Part shown: in pieces, positions 7,721 through 15,935 of the stretch
How positions within the stretch are numbered: the first letter of the stretch is position 1
Layout of the letters: each line of letters begins with the position of its first letter
NCBI GenBank assembly: GCA_028874995.1
Contig: JAPPGM010000091.1
Location: 1-39,955 of the forward strand
Source of the DNA: Gemmatimonadota bacterium
GTDB taxonomy: Bacteria > Gemmatimonadota > Gemmatimonadetes > Longimicrobiales > Gaopeijiaceae
DNA: 39,955 nucleotides
Reading direction: 5' to 3'
Notes under the pieces: model-generated
What the model saw: the letters and a program-made list of their open reading frames with translations, nothing else
The model's database searches: none
What the model was told of the DNA's origin: nothing
Position numbers and translations under genes: made by a program

Positions 7721-9277
7721 TCAGCGTGCCTCCTCCGTGCTCGCACGGGTTGGTCCGGGACCCGACTCATGTCGCAGGGCCCCGGTTCCACCCCTCAGCG
7801 CATAGGCCTCATACCCCACCGTCTGCAGAAGGTTCGCAAGTTGCGCAGACTGGGTACCGTTGTCGCAGAACAGGACGTAACGGTCGGTCTTGTGCAGCTT
7901 CTCCGCGAGATCGGGAAACTCGGAGGGGAGGATCCGGCGGGACCCGGGATAGCGCCAGCCGTCGTCCTGGTGCGCGGGCCGACAATCGATCACGCGCGAG
8001 TCGTGCTGAACCATGTCCGTCCAGACGTATTGGCGATTCAGGTCCACATCATCCACACTCCTCACGTCCAGCACCTTGCGCTCCGCGACCGCCCGGTCCA
8101 CAAGCTTCAGATCCACCGGTGCCTCCTCCCGGTCCACCGCGCCCACCTTCGCCGCCGTGACCGGCTTGCCGGCCAGGATCGCGCAGTACTCGCGGACGCG
8201 TGCCGAAAGCGCCGCCGTGCCGATGTGCTTCGCGATGCGGATGATCTCCTCCTTGTCGAACCCGACCAGCGGGCGCAGCACCGGAAGCTCCGCCACAGCC
8301 TCGATGGCCCGCAGGTTGCGTAGCGTCTGGGACGACACCTGGCCGAGCGATTCGCCGGTCACCAGCGCATCCGCGCCGGTCTCACCGGCCACCCGACCGG
8401 CCGCCCGGTACATCAGCCGCTTGAGGACGACCTGCCAGTAGCGCGGCGTCACCCGGTCCTGCAGCGCACGCACCACGTCCCCGAAGTCCACCACATGCAT
8501 GCGGGGGCGGTGCCCGTAGCTCCACCGGTCGGCGAGGACCCTGGTGACCTGGATCACCGACCGCTCGAAGGCGGGCCCGGCCAGGTTGCAGAAGACGTAG
8601 TCGAGGGCGACGCCACGCTTGAGGAGCAGCCACGCCGCCACCGCCGAATCGAAGCCGCCGGAGATGAGGCACACCGCCCGCCCCTGCACGCCGAGCGGCA
8701 ACCCTCCCGGGCCCTCGACGCGGCCGGAGAAGAGGTATGCCCGATCGTCGCGCACCTCGACCGAAACGGTGACGTCCGGGGCGGTCAGGTCGACGGTGCC
8801 GTACGGGTTGAGCGCCGCGCCCAGCTCCACCCGGATGGCCTGAGACGAGAAGTTCTGGCGGCCGGTGCGGCGGGCGGCCACCGCGTACCGGCGGCCCGTG
8901 ACCGCGTCGCGGTACGATTCGTGCCCGGCCCGCACGATGGTCTCCAGGTCGGCGGGCACCACGGCATCCACCTCGGAGAAGGAGCTGACTCCGAAGACGC
9001 GCCTGGCGGCCGACATGGCGCCCGCATCCGGAACCGTCACGAACAGTCGGCTCCAGCGGTCGCTCACGCTGCCTCCAGTGCTACTTGAACTCAATGCATC
9101 TTTCAGATTGTCCACCAACTGCTTGTGGAAGCGGCGGCGTGTACGATTCGACTTACTGGCGACCTCGGCCGCAAGGCGCACGATGAATCGGGCCTCGCCG
9201 CTGGCTGCGGGATCCGCCGGAGGGTTCCCGCCATCGGCCACCCGGCCGTCCGCTCCGGTGTCCGGCGTTTCGCTCAT
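7721..9277 (-). CDS. thiI: tRNA 4-thiouridine synthase ThiI with rhodanese domain
   Basis: ThiI adenylates U8 of tRNA and transfers sulfur from its persulfidic rhodanese cysteine, making s4U; in some bacteria it also feeds sulfur to thiamine thiazole. The 518-residue chain has an N-terminal ferredoxin-like/THUMP region (about 30-180), the PP-loop ATP motif LISGGFDSAVAAW at 205-216, a conserved Cys in REYCAI at 365 (equivalent to E. coli C344) and a C-terminal rhodanese domain with the catalytic Cys in LFCDNGTQSA at 471 (E. coli C456 position). Both catalytic cysteines are present, so it is the full two-domain form. About 29 extra residues precede the usual start. It lies 33 bp downstream of the dehydratase and 4 bp upstream of a lipoprotein gene, so all are probably co-transcribed although functionally unrelated. 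Confidence 0.95.
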   Translation of the reverse strand: MSETPDTGADGRVADGGNPPADPAASGEARFIVRLAAEVASKSNRTRRRFHKQLVDNLKDALSSSSTGGSVSDRWSRLFVTVPDAGAMSAARRVFGVSSFSEVDAVVPADLETIVRAGHESYRDAVTGRRYAVAARRTGRQNFSSQAIRVELGAALNPYGTVDLTAPDVTVSVEVRDDRAYLFSGRVEGPGGLPLGVQGRAVCLISGGFDSAVAAWLLLKRGVALDYVFCNLAGPAFERSVIQVTRVLADRWSYGHRPRMHVVDFGDVVRALQDRVTPRYWQVVLKRLMYRAAGRVAGETGADALVTGESLGQVSSQTLRNLRAIEAVAELPVLRPLVGFDKEEIIRIAKHIGTAALSARVREYCAILAGKPVTAAKVGAVDREEAPVDLKLVDRAVAERKVLDVRSVDDVDLNRQYVWTDMVQHDSRVIDCRPAHQDDGWRYPGSRRILPSEFPDLAEKLHKTDRYVLFCDNGTQSAQLANLLQTVGYEAYALRGGTGALRHESGPGPTRASTEEAR

Positions 9278-9310
9278 CCACTCAGGTCCCCGGCGGCTCC
9301 ACCGATCGAT

Positions 9311-10354
9311 TCAGTTCCAGGACAGTCCGCGCAACTGTTCCACATCCAGATTGCCCCCGCTCAGCACACACACCGTCTTCGTCCCCGGAGCCGAGTCCAC
9401 CAACCCATCGAGCAGCGCCCCCACCGGCGACGCGGCAGCACCCTCCGTCACCAGCTTCGCCCTCGTCATCAGCCAGAGCACGGCGTCGAAGATCCGTTCG
9501 TCCGGCAGCGTCACGATCTCGTCCACGAATCGGGAGACGACCGAACAGGTGTTGTCCCCCACCCGCTTCACGCGCAGCCCGTCGATGATGCAACCAACCT
9601 CGTCGAGCACGATGCACCGCCCCGACTCCACGCTGCGCTGCATGGCCGGCGCCCCGGACGACTCGACCCCGATCACGCGAATACCCGGCTTCACCGACTT
9701 GACCGCCATCGCGATCCCGGAGATGAGCCCTCCGCCACCGATCGGCACGACCACCACTTCGGCCTCCGGGAACTGGTCCATGATCTCGAGCCCCACCGTC
9801 CCCTGCCCCGCGATCAGATCCGGGTCGTCGAAGGGGTGGATGTAGGTGAGCCCCTCCGTCTCGACCAGCTCGAGGGCCTTCTCGTTGGCCTCGTCCCAGA
9901 TGCTGCCGTGGAGCACCACCCGGGCGCCGTACCCCTTCGTGGCGGCGATCTTGGAGCGCGTGGCGTTCTCGGCCATGACCACCACCGCGCGCACGCCGTA
10001 GTGCCGCGCCGCGATCGCCACCCCCTGCGCGTGGTTGCCCGCCGACGAACAGATCACGCCCCTGGCCCGCTCCTCGCCGGTGAGCCGGGCGATCTTGTTG
10101 AGCGGCCCCCGCACCTTGTACGACCCGCCCCGCTGGAACAGCTCGGCCTTGAGCCGCACATCGAACCCGCACGCCTCGCTCAGCGAGCGGCAGGTCAGCA
10201 TGGGCGTCCGGTACACGTGCGGGGCGACGTGGCGGCGCGCGGCCTCGAAGTCGGCCAGGGTCAGGGTGAGACCGGGTATGCCCGCCCGCCGGATCCCGGC
10301 GCCATCCGCCTTCCCATCGCCCTCCGCCACCGCAACCCTCCCCTGCCCGTTCAC
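9311..10354 (-). CDS. PLP-dependent threonine/serine dehydratase (TdcB/IlvA short form)
   Basis: The 347-residue fold-type II PLP enzyme shows QRGGSYKVRGPLNK (Schiff-base lysine in SYKVRG), SSAGNHAQGVA, the phosphate-binding loop VPIGGGGL and a C-terminal VLSGGNLD. It would deaminate L-threonine to 2-oxobutanoate and/or L-serine to pyruvate; serine racemases share the same motifs. It lacks the C-terminal ACT-like domain of biosynthetic IlvA, so no isoleucine feedback is expected. The GTG start at 10354 overlaps the aldo-keto reductase stop (GTGA), which implies translational coupling. A second paralog of similar length is at 23522. Which amino acid it prefers cannot be read from the sequence. 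Confidence 0.88.
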   Translation of the reverse strand: MNGQGRVAVAEGDGKADGAGIRRAGIPGLTLTLADFEAARRHVAPHVYRTPMLTCRSLSEACGFDVRLKAELFQRGGSYKVRGPLNKIARLTGEERARGVICSSAGNHAQGVAIAARHYGVRAVVVMAENATRSKIAATKGYGARVVLHGSIWDEANEKALELVETEGLTYIHPFDDPDLIAGQGTVGLEIMDQFPEAEVVVVPIGGGGLISGIAMAVKSVKPGIRVIGVESSGAPAMQRSVESGRCIVLDEVGCIIDGLRVKRVGDNTCSVVSRFVDEIVTLPDERIFDAVLWLMTRAKLVTEGAAASPVGALLDGLVDSAPGTKTVCVLSGGNLDVEQLRGLSWN

Positions 10355-11364
10355 GAGCTGATCCCCGGCAGCTGCACGGGCCCGTCCAGCCACCCGCGCA
10401 CCGCGTGCGGCCTGTAGGGTGCCTCCATTTCCGCGCACTCCTCGTCGGTGAGCGCGAGATCCACCGCCGCGCACGCCGATTCGATCTGCTCCACCCGGGT
10501 GAATCCCACGACCGGCGCCACCACCGCCGGCCGCGACAGCAGCCACGCCAGCGCCACCTGCGCGGGCTCGTCTCCCCGCCGCTCCGCCACGCGCACCGTG
10601 GCGTCCACCACCTCCCAGTCGCTCTCGTGATCGTAGAGTTCGCCGGCCAGGTCGTCGTTGGCGTCCCGGAGCGAGGCGGCCTGTTCCGCGCGCCTGCGCT
10701 TCCCCGTCAGCAGCCCCCGCGCGAGCGGCGACCACGGAATGACCCCGATCCCCTCCGCCGCGCAGAGCGGCATCATCTCCCGCTCCTCCTCGCGGTAGAC
10801 CAGGTTGTAGTGGTTCTGCATTGAGACGAAGCGCGCCCACCCGTTTCGTTCCGACACCGACAGCATCTTCATGAGCTGCCACGCGTACATCGACGACGCG
10901 CCCAGGTAGAGGACCTTCCCCTGGCGGACGAGCTGGTCGAGCGCCGAGAGCGTCTCCTCGACCGGGGCGTACGCGTCCCAGCGGTGGATCTGGTACAGGT
11001 CGATCCGCTCCACGCCCAGGCGCCGGAGCGAGGCCTCGCACGACTGGATGATGTGCTTGCGCGACAGGCCGCCCCGGTTCGGCCCCGGTCCCATGCGCAT
11101 CTTCACCTTGGTGGCGACGACCGCCTCGTCGCGGGACGCGAACTCGCGCACCGCCTTCCCGGTGATCTCCTCGCTCACCCCAAGCGAATACACGTCGGCC
11201 GTGTCGAAGAAGTTGATGCCGAGCTCGACGGCGCGCCGGAAGAAGGGCATGGCCTCGTTCTCCTCGAGGATCCACGGGCGCCACGCGCGGCTGCCGAAGC
11301 TCATGCAGCCGAGCGCGATGCGCGAGACGATCATGCCGCTGTCGCCGAGGCGGGCGTATTGCAA
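10351..11364 (-). CDS. Aldo/keto reductase
   Basis: The protein of about 337 residues is an NADPH-dependent (beta/alpha)8-barrel oxidoreductase. The catalytic tetrad is visible: Asp and Tyr in FFDTADVYSLG, Lys in VVATKVKM and His in LYQIHRWD. The closing PVVGFTRVEQIESAC binds the cofactor. It resembles the AKR group of YajO/Tas/voltage-gated-channel beta-like enzymes, so substrates are probably small aldehydes or ketones. The start is uncertain. TTG 11364 begins at the family's usual LQYARLGDSGM and has GGAG upstream; ATG 11442 would add 26 Pro-rich residues not normal in the family. Its stop overlaps the dehydratase start, so the two are made together; removal of a reactive 2-keto product is a possible link, but only inferred. 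Confidence 0.9.
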   Translation of the reverse strand: MQYARLGDSGMIVSRIALGCMSFGSRAWRPWILEENEAMPFFRRAVELGINFFDTADVYSLGVSEEITGKAVREFASRDEAVVATKVKMRMGPGPNRGGLSRKHIIQSCEASLRRLGVERIDLYQIHRWDAYAPVEETLSALDQLVRQGKVLYLGASSMYAWQLMKMLSVSERNGWARFVSMQNHYNLVYREEEREMMPLCAAEGIGVIPWSPLARGLLTGKRRRAEQAASLRDANDDLAGELYDHESDWEVVDATVRVAERRGDEPAQVALAWLLSRPAVVAPVVGFTRVEQIESACAAVDLALTDEECAEMEAPYRPHAVRGWLDGPVQLPGISS

Positions 11365-11522
11365 GGGGGTGACTCCGGGGTTGGGGTGAAGGGGGTGAAC
11401 GGACGGAGGTGGATGATACCGCCTGGCGGGGTTGGGGCACACCCCCCGGCAGTCCGTGGACGGATGCGCGCCGGCAACGAGAGCGGTCAGCGGTCATGCC
11501 GGCAAGGCGCGACGCCAGACCT

Positions 11523-12002
11523 TCAATACAACCGCGGATCCCAGCGCACGTCCACCACCTCGGCCACCCGCACCCGGGCGAAGTCGGGGTGGGCCGGATT
11601 CAGCACGACGTTGCGGCCCCAGGGCTGGGCCACCAGCGAGGGCACGACCAAGGCGAGCGTCCGACCCGAGTCGACCCACTCCCGCCCCACATCGTGGGAG
11701 CGACGCCATCTGCGCCAGTCCGCGTGCCCGGTTTCGTCGAAGGTGTGCAGCTCGGCGTCCGCGGGAAGCACGATCCGGGATGCGACGTGGTCGGCGGGCA
11801 TACCTCTCGCGACCACCCGAGCCAACATCTCAAGGATGGTGCCTTCGTAAGCCACCGATGTATAGACCACGGGAATCCCCGGCGGATTCCACCTTCCGCC
11901 ACGGATTGCGGCCCCCCCACCGCTCAGCGCAGGGAAGCGGCGGTCGTGGATCCTGTAGACTTCCCGGGGCTTCAAACCGGCAAGCCGTAGTGGATTCCCC
12001 AC
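11523..12002 (-). CDS. RES-domain toxin (type II toxin-antitoxin)
   Basis: The 159-residue RES-domain protein shows the expected conserved features: VYRIHDRRF near the N-terminus, GGRWNPPGIPVVYTS (the R of RES), the glutamate in ILEMLARV and the VPSLV...VVLNPAHPDF block with the serine. Characterised members (MbcT, Res) deplete NAD+ by phosphorolysis or hydrolysis and halt growth. The gene overlaps its antitoxin by 31 bp, the usual antitoxin-first order. It appears full length with no frame break, so it is probably active and neutralised by its partner. Confidence 0.9.
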   Translation of the reverse strand: MGNPLRLAGLKPREVYRIHDRRFPALSGGGAAIRGGRWNPPGIPVVYTSVAYEGTILEMLARVVARGMPADHVASRIVLPADAELHTFDETGHADWRRWRRSHDVGREWVDSGRTLALVVPSLVAQPWGRNVVLNPAHPDFARVRVAEVVDVRWDPRLY

Positions 12003-12436
12003 AGCATGTCCTCCACCTGCCGCACTCCCACCTCCGAAAGGGCCAGCTCGATGGGCACGGCACCCCCCAACAACGGGTGCGGATGCGTCAGAAACTCCGC
12101 CGCCCTCTCTTCCTCACCCCAGACGTAGACGGCCAGCGCCACCGTCGCGGCGACGCGCAATACCGCTTCCCCTTCCTCCCGCTTGAGCCGCTTCCGCCGC
12201 TTCCGGGTGGCCCGGGGGACGATCCTGTTCACGAACTCGGAGGCGCGCCGCACCCCGAAACGCTTCAACTCGCCCTGAAGAGCCTTCACCGCCTCCACCG
12301 GGAGTCCCGCTTCCGCCGCATGGCGCAACTCCTCCAGGCTTGCCGGGTCGCCGTACACCGGTCGCGCCTCGCGCACCAGCCGGGCCGGCAGATCCGCGGG
12401 GGCGTAGGCGCAGGAGCGTCTTGTTGATTCGTCCAT
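11972..12436 (-). CDS. Xre/MbcA/ParS-type antitoxin
   Basis: The 154-residue partner of the RES toxin. The C-terminal half has the DUF2384/MbcA-ParS-Xre toxin-binding pattern: a run of basic residues at the end of the HTH-like part, then AVYVWGEEERAAEFLTHPHPLLGGAVPIELALSEVGVRQVEDMLWGI. The N-terminal half (LPARLVREARPVYGDPASLEELRHAAEAGLPVEAVKAL) is helical and probably the DNA-binding part. The ATG at 12436 is embedded in one of three CATATG boxes, consistent with autorepression. Loss of the antitoxin would be expected to free the NAD+-depleting toxin. The assignment rests on the C-terminal pattern and the toxin neighbour. Confidence 0.88.
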   Translation of the reverse strand: MDESTRRSCAYAPADLPARLVREARPVYGDPASLEELRHAAEAGLPVEAVKALQGELKRFGVRRASEFVNRIVPRATRKRRKRLKREEGEAVLRVAATVALAVYVWGEEERAAEFLTHPHPLLGGAVPIELALSEVGVRQVEDMLWGIHYGLPV

Positions 12437-12461
12437 ATGACCCCCATATGTGGTTCATATG
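12434..12461 (-). promoter_or_regulatory. Triple CATATG operator at the toxin-antitoxin start
   Basis: The palindrome CATATG occurs at 12434-12439, 12445-12450 and 12456-12461, an exact 11-bp period that puts all three on nearly one face of the helix. The first contains the antitoxin ATG, with GGGGG just upstream serving as ribosome-binding sequence. The spacing and position suggest an autoregulatory operator for the antitoxin. The function is inferred; the repeats are directly visible. Confidence 0.6.
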
Positions 12462-12509
12462 AACGTAATCCTGCATGGCGGGCCTGTCAAAACCCCCCGA
12501 AATGTCCGC

Positions 12510-13130
12510 CTACGGATACAGCCGCCGCACCTCCCACTCCCCCACCCCACCCCGCCGGTACTCGAACCGGTCGTGCAGCCGCGCTGCCCCCTCCTGCCAG
12601 AACTCGACCGCTTCGGGCACCACGCGGTAGCCGGACCAGTGGGGCGGCCTGGGAACTTCGCGGTCCGCATAACGCGCCTCCACCGCCGCGAGCCGGGCCT
12701 CGAGCGCGGCGCGGCTGTCGAGCACCCGGCTTTGGTCCGACGCCCAGGCGCCCAACCGGCTGCCCCGCGGGCGGCTGGCGAAGTAGGCATCCGCCTCCGC
12801 AGCCGACACCGCCTCGACCGAGCCGCACACCCGGACCTGCCGCCCCGGCGGCTGCCAGTAGAAGGTCAGGGCGGCCCGCGGGTGCGCGCCCAGCGAATGG
12901 GACTTGGCCGATTCCAGGTTGGTGTAGAAGACGAAGCCCCGCTCGTCGAAGTGCTTCAACAGCACCATCCGGCCTTCGGGGGTGCCTCCGGGGCCCAGCG
13001 TGGAGAGGCAGACCGCCTCGGCGAAGACGATCCGAGGGTCGGCCTCCGCTTCGGTGAACCAGCGGCCGAACTGCTCGATGGGACCGGGCGAGAGGTCGTC
13101 GCGTTTCAGGGGAGCGCTTGCTGATGACAT
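12510..13130 (-). CDS. pdxH: Pyridoxamine 5'-phosphate oxidase
   Basis: The 206-residue FMN enzyme oxidises pyridoxine or pyridoxamine 5'-phosphate to pyridoxal 5'-phosphate, the last step of PLP synthesis and salvage. Family motifs run through the protein: RMVLLKHFDERGFVFYTN, SAKSHSLGAHPRAALTFYW (FMN phosphate binding), RQVRVCGSVE, SRPRGSRLGAWAS and the C-terminal substrate-binding HDRFEYRR...W.VRRLYP. ATG 13130 gives the usual length; a longer open frame upstream lies inside the epimerase gene. It starts 13 bp after the epimerase stop. PLP from this step is the cofactor of the dehydratases and aminotransferase in this window. Confidence 0.95.
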   Translation of the reverse strand: MSSASAPLKRDDLSPGPIEQFGRWFTEAEADPRIVFAEAVCLSTLGPGGTPEGRMVLLKHFDERGFVFYTNLESAKSHSLGAHPRAALTFYWQPPGRQVRVCGSVEAVSAAEADAYFASRPRGSRLGAWASDQSRVLDSRAALEARLAAVEARYADREVPRPPHWSGYRVVPEAVEFWQEGAARLHDRFEYRRGGVGEWEVRRLYP

Positions 13131-13143
13131 GGTGGCGCGAGCA

Positions 13144-14529
13144 CTACGAATCGGGCGCGGCCCGGCCGAGCTGAAACGCCAGCGATTCGCCGATGCCCTC
13201 GAAGTCGAACCGGAAGCCGCTGCGCAGCGCCGCCTCGGGGAACACGCGCTGGCCATCGAGCAGCAGCGCCTTCCCCATCTCGCCGAACATGCCGCGCACC
13301 GCCAGCGACGGCACGGGCAACAGGGTGGGGCGGCGGAGCGCGTGACCGAGTCTGGTGGTGAAGGTGGCGTTGGTGACGGGGTGGGGGGCGGTGCCGTTGA
13401 CCGGTCCACGCACGGAGGTATCGACTAGCGCGTGGAAGATGAGGGCGACGAGGTCGTCGTGGTCGATCCAGCTCACGTACTGGCGACCCGACCCCAACCG
13501 CCCCCCTATCCCCATCTTGAAGGGCAGGAGCATCGTGCCGAGGGCGCCCCCCGCAGGACTCAGCACCAACCCGGTCCTGAGGGTCACCACGCGCACCCCC
13601 GACCGCCTCGCCTTGAACGCCTCGCTCTCCCACTCGCGGCACAGTTCCGCGAGGAAGCCGCTTCCGGGCCGGCTCCGCTCGGCGAGCTTTTCGCTGCCGC
13701 GGTTCCCGTAGTACCCGATCGCCGACGAGGACACGAAGACGCGTGGCGGACTCGCCAACCGGTTCAGCGCATCGGCAAGCACTCGCGTCCCCACGATCCG
13801 GCTCTTCCAGATCGCCCGCTTCCTGGCCGGGTTCCACCGCCCCTTCGACAGGCTCTCGCCCGCCAGGTGAACCAGCGCGTCCACGCCCTCCAGCCGGCTC
13901 CCCTCGATCTTTCGCTCCATCGGGTCCCAGTAGATTTCGCCCAGTTCCCGGTCCGGCCGGCGGCGCACGATGGGCAACACCTCGTGGCCACCCGTCGTCA
14001 GGAAGTGGCGAAGGGCCGAGCCGATGAAGCCGCTCGCCCCGGTGATCGCCACTTTGAGCCTGGGTCCGTCGTGGGCGGCGTGGCGCGCGAGGTCCTGGGC
14101 CAGGCGCCGGTTGCGGAAGCGGAAGAGGCGTTTCATCTCGCCTTCGAGGGTGGACCCCGCAAGGGCCGCGGCTGCCGCGCCCAGGGGCGGGTCGTAGCTG
14201 ATGCGGTCACGGAGAAGGCAGGCACCGCTACCCCTGGGCTCAAACTCGTGACGGTGTTCCCACGATCCCATCGGGCCCGAGACCTGCTCGTCGGTGAAGA
14301 GGCGGCCGGGCTCGAAGTCGGTGTGGCGAGCCTTGAAATGGAGCTTCACCGGTCCCCGCCGCACCCTCAGGTGCACCGTGCCGCCGTCGGCGATGTCCCC
14401 CTCGCGGCCGATCACCCGCGCGTCTTCCCAGGGCGGCATCAGGCGCTCGAGGGCACCCGGGCGCATATGCCAGTCCCAGACCCGTTCGACCGGAAACGGC
14501 AGCTCCTGCTCGTGGACCAGTCGGGCCAT
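13144..14529 (-). CDS. SRPBCC domain fused to TIGR01777 SDR39U1-type epimerase
   Basis: In this 461-residue two-domain protein, residues 1-150 form an SRPBCC/START-like ligand-binding fold (MARLVHEQELPFPVERVWDWH, GPMGSWEHRHEF, DRISYDPPLG). Residues of about 158-455 are an atypical short-chain dehydrogenase with the Rossmann motif VAITGASGFIGSALRHFL, DALVHLAGES, SSSAIGYYG and a C-terminal GxLLLDGQRVFPEAAL typical of TIGR01777 (YfcH/SDR39U1). Some relatives are involved in cell division or surface functions, but the substrate is unknown. The fusion is known in several phyla. It sits 9 bp after rpe and 13 bp before pdxH in one transcript with rpiA. Confidence 0.9.
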   Translation of the reverse strand: MARLVHEQELPFPVERVWDWHMRPGALERLMPPWEDARVIGREGDIADGGTVHLRVRRGPVKLHFKARHTDFEPGRLFTDEQVSGPMGSWEHRHEFEPRGSGACLLRDRISYDPPLGAAAAALAGSTLEGEMKRLFRFRNRRLAQDLARHAAHDGPRLKVAITGASGFIGSALRHFLTTGGHEVLPIVRRRPDRELGEIYWDPMERKIEGSRLEGVDALVHLAGESLSKGRWNPARKRAIWKSRIVGTRVLADALNRLASPPRVFVSSSAIGYYGNRGSEKLAERSRPGSGFLAELCREWESEAFKARRSGVRVVTLRTGLVLSPAGGALGTMLLPFKMGIGGRLGSGRQYVSWIDHDDLVALIFHALVDTSVRGPVNGTAPHPVTNATFTTRLGHALRRPTLLPVPSLAVRGMFGEMGKALLLDGQRVFPEAALRSGFRFDFEGIGESLAFQLGRAAPDS

Positions 14530-14538
14530 GGCGACGCC

Positions 14539-15228
14539 TCAGCCCCCCCCGCCCCACCAGCGGATCCCCGAGATCGACGACCGGATGGCCTCGACGCCCG
14601 CCCCCGGTCCACCCGGGTGGCCGAAGACGGCCGAACCCGCCACCAGGACCGTCGCTCCGGCCTCCACCAGCGCCGGGGCGGTCCTGGCGCTCACGCCGCC
14701 GTCCAGCTCCACCTCCACCCGGCCCCCGGAGCGCGCCTCCACCATGTTGCGCGCACGCGCCACCTTGTCCACCGACTGCTCGATGAAGGCCTGGCCACCG
14801 AATCCCGGGTTGACCGACATGATGCACAACAGGTCGATCTCATCGAGCACTTCCTCCACCGCCGCGAGCGGCGTCGATGGGTTGAGCGCGACGCCCGCAC
14901 GCTTCCCCAGTTCCCGGATCAGGCCCAGCGTGCGGTGCAGATGGACCGTCGCCTCGGCGTGGACCGTGATCACGTCCGCGCCCGCCCGGGCAAAATCCTC
15001 GATGTAGCGGTCTGGGTGCTCGATCATGAGGTGCACGTCCACCGTGCGCGCGGTGACCTGTCGCACCGCTTCGGCGATGAGCGGCCCGATCGTGATGTTC
15101 GGCACGAAGTGCCCGTCCATCACGTCGACGTGAATCCATTCCGCACCGGCCTCGTCGACCGCGCGCACCTCGCGGCCCAGCTCCGCGAAGCGGCAGCTCA
15201 GAATCGACGGGGCGATCCTGATGCTCAC
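14539..15228 (-). CDS. rpe: Ribulose-phosphate 3-epimerase
   Basis: The 229-residue TIM barrel interconverts ribulose 5-phosphate and xylulose 5-phosphate in the pentose phosphate pathway. All core motifs are visible: IAPSILSCRF at the N-terminus, WIHVDVMDGHFVPN (catalytic Asp and metal ligands), VDVHLMIEHPD (metal His), MSVNPGFGGQAF and VELDGGV (second catalytic Asp). The GTG at 15228 overlaps the rpiA stop as GTGA, so the two pentose-phosphate enzymes are coupled. The C-terminus ends in a Gly-rich run. The longer open frame upstream lies within rpiA and is not used. Confidence 0.95.
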   Translation of the reverse strand: MSIRIAPSILSCRFAELGREVRAVDEAGAEWIHVDVMDGHFVPNITIGPLIAEAVRQVTARTVDVHLMIEHPDRYIEDFARAGADVITVHAEATVHLHRTLGLIRELGKRAGVALNPSTPLAAVEEVLDEIDLLCIMSVNPGFGGQAFIEQSVDKVARARNMVEARSGGRVEVELDGGVSARTAPALVEAGATVLVAGSAVFGHPGGPGAGVEAIRSSISGIRWWGGGG

Positions 15229-15935
15229 GGGCTGCTGCCCCTGCGCATGCGGCGCACGCCCCCCTTCCCCGCCACCACCGCCTCCGTCGCCAGGTTGAGA
15301 AACAGTCCCGATTCGACCACGCCCGCGCGGCGTGCCAGCTGCCGCTCCAGCCCGACGGGGTCCTCGATCCCCCCGGCGAAACGGCAGTCGACGATCAGGT
15401 TCCCGTTGTCGGTAAGGTAGGGGTGGCCGTTGCCTCCGGCCCGCACCGTGGGCTCGGCCCCGAGGTCCCTCAACCACCCCATGTGGCTCGCGTGGCCGAA
15501 CGGCACCACTTCGACCGGCAAGGGCGCGATCTCACCCAGCCGCCCCACCAGCTTGGAGTCGTCCACGACCACCAGCATCCTGTCCGAGGCCTGGGCCACC
15601 ATCTTCTCCCTGAGCAGCGCGCCTCCCAGCCCCTTGACGAGGTCGAGCCCGGGATCCACCTCGTCCGCGCCGTCTACGGTCAGGTCGAGGGCGCCGAGGC
15701 CCTCCAGAGTGGCAAGGGCGACGCCCAGCTCACGCGCGGCCTTTTCCGTGCGCACCGAGGTCGGTACCCCCACCACGCCGGTTAGTTCTCCGCGGGCGAG
15801 GCGCGCGCCCAGATGCTCAAGGAAATGAGCCACGGTCGAGCCGGTGCCCAGGCCCAGACGCATGCCGGAGACGACGCTGCGGGCGGCGTCGCGTCCCGCC
15901 ATGCCTTTCATCTCGTCTACGGAGTTTCGGGCCAA
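15225..15935 (-). CDS. rpiA: Ribose-5-phosphate isomerase A
   Basis: The protein of up to 236 residues interconverts ribose 5-phosphate and ribulose 5-phosphate. Family motifs are MRLGLGTGSTVAHFLEHLG (phosphate loop), VDGADEVDP (catalytic region with Asp and Glu), VKGLGGALLREKMVA (catalytic Glu/Lys) and NGNLIVDCRF. ATG 15935 gives a slightly long N-terminus; ATG 15911 (MKGMAGRDAAR) is also possible. It is the first gene of the minus-strand run rpiA-rpe-epimerase-pdxH and is divergent from the DAHP synthase gene, so its promoter lies in 15936-16194. Confidence 0.95.
   Translation of the reverse strand: MARNSVDEMKGMAGRDAARSVVSGMRLGLGTGSTVAHFLEHLGARLARGELTGVVGVPTSVRTEKAARELGVALATLEGLGALDLTVDGADEVDPGLDLVKGLGGALLREKMVAQASDRMLVVVDDSKLVGRLGEIAPLPVEVVPFGHASHMGWLRDLGAEPTVRAGGNGHPYLTDNGNLIVDCRFAGGIEDPVGLERQLARRAGVVESGLFLNLATEAVVAGKGGVRRMRRGSSP

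Noticed and set aside
10360-11497. N-terminal extension of the dehydratase frame to 728 codons
   Set aside because: The upstream part is a shifted reading of the aldo-keto reductase; the conserved enzyme begins at the GTG at 10354.
13432-15420. 662-codon plus-strand frame over the epimerase, rpe and rpiA
   Set aside because: It runs antisense through three genes with complete catalytic motifs.
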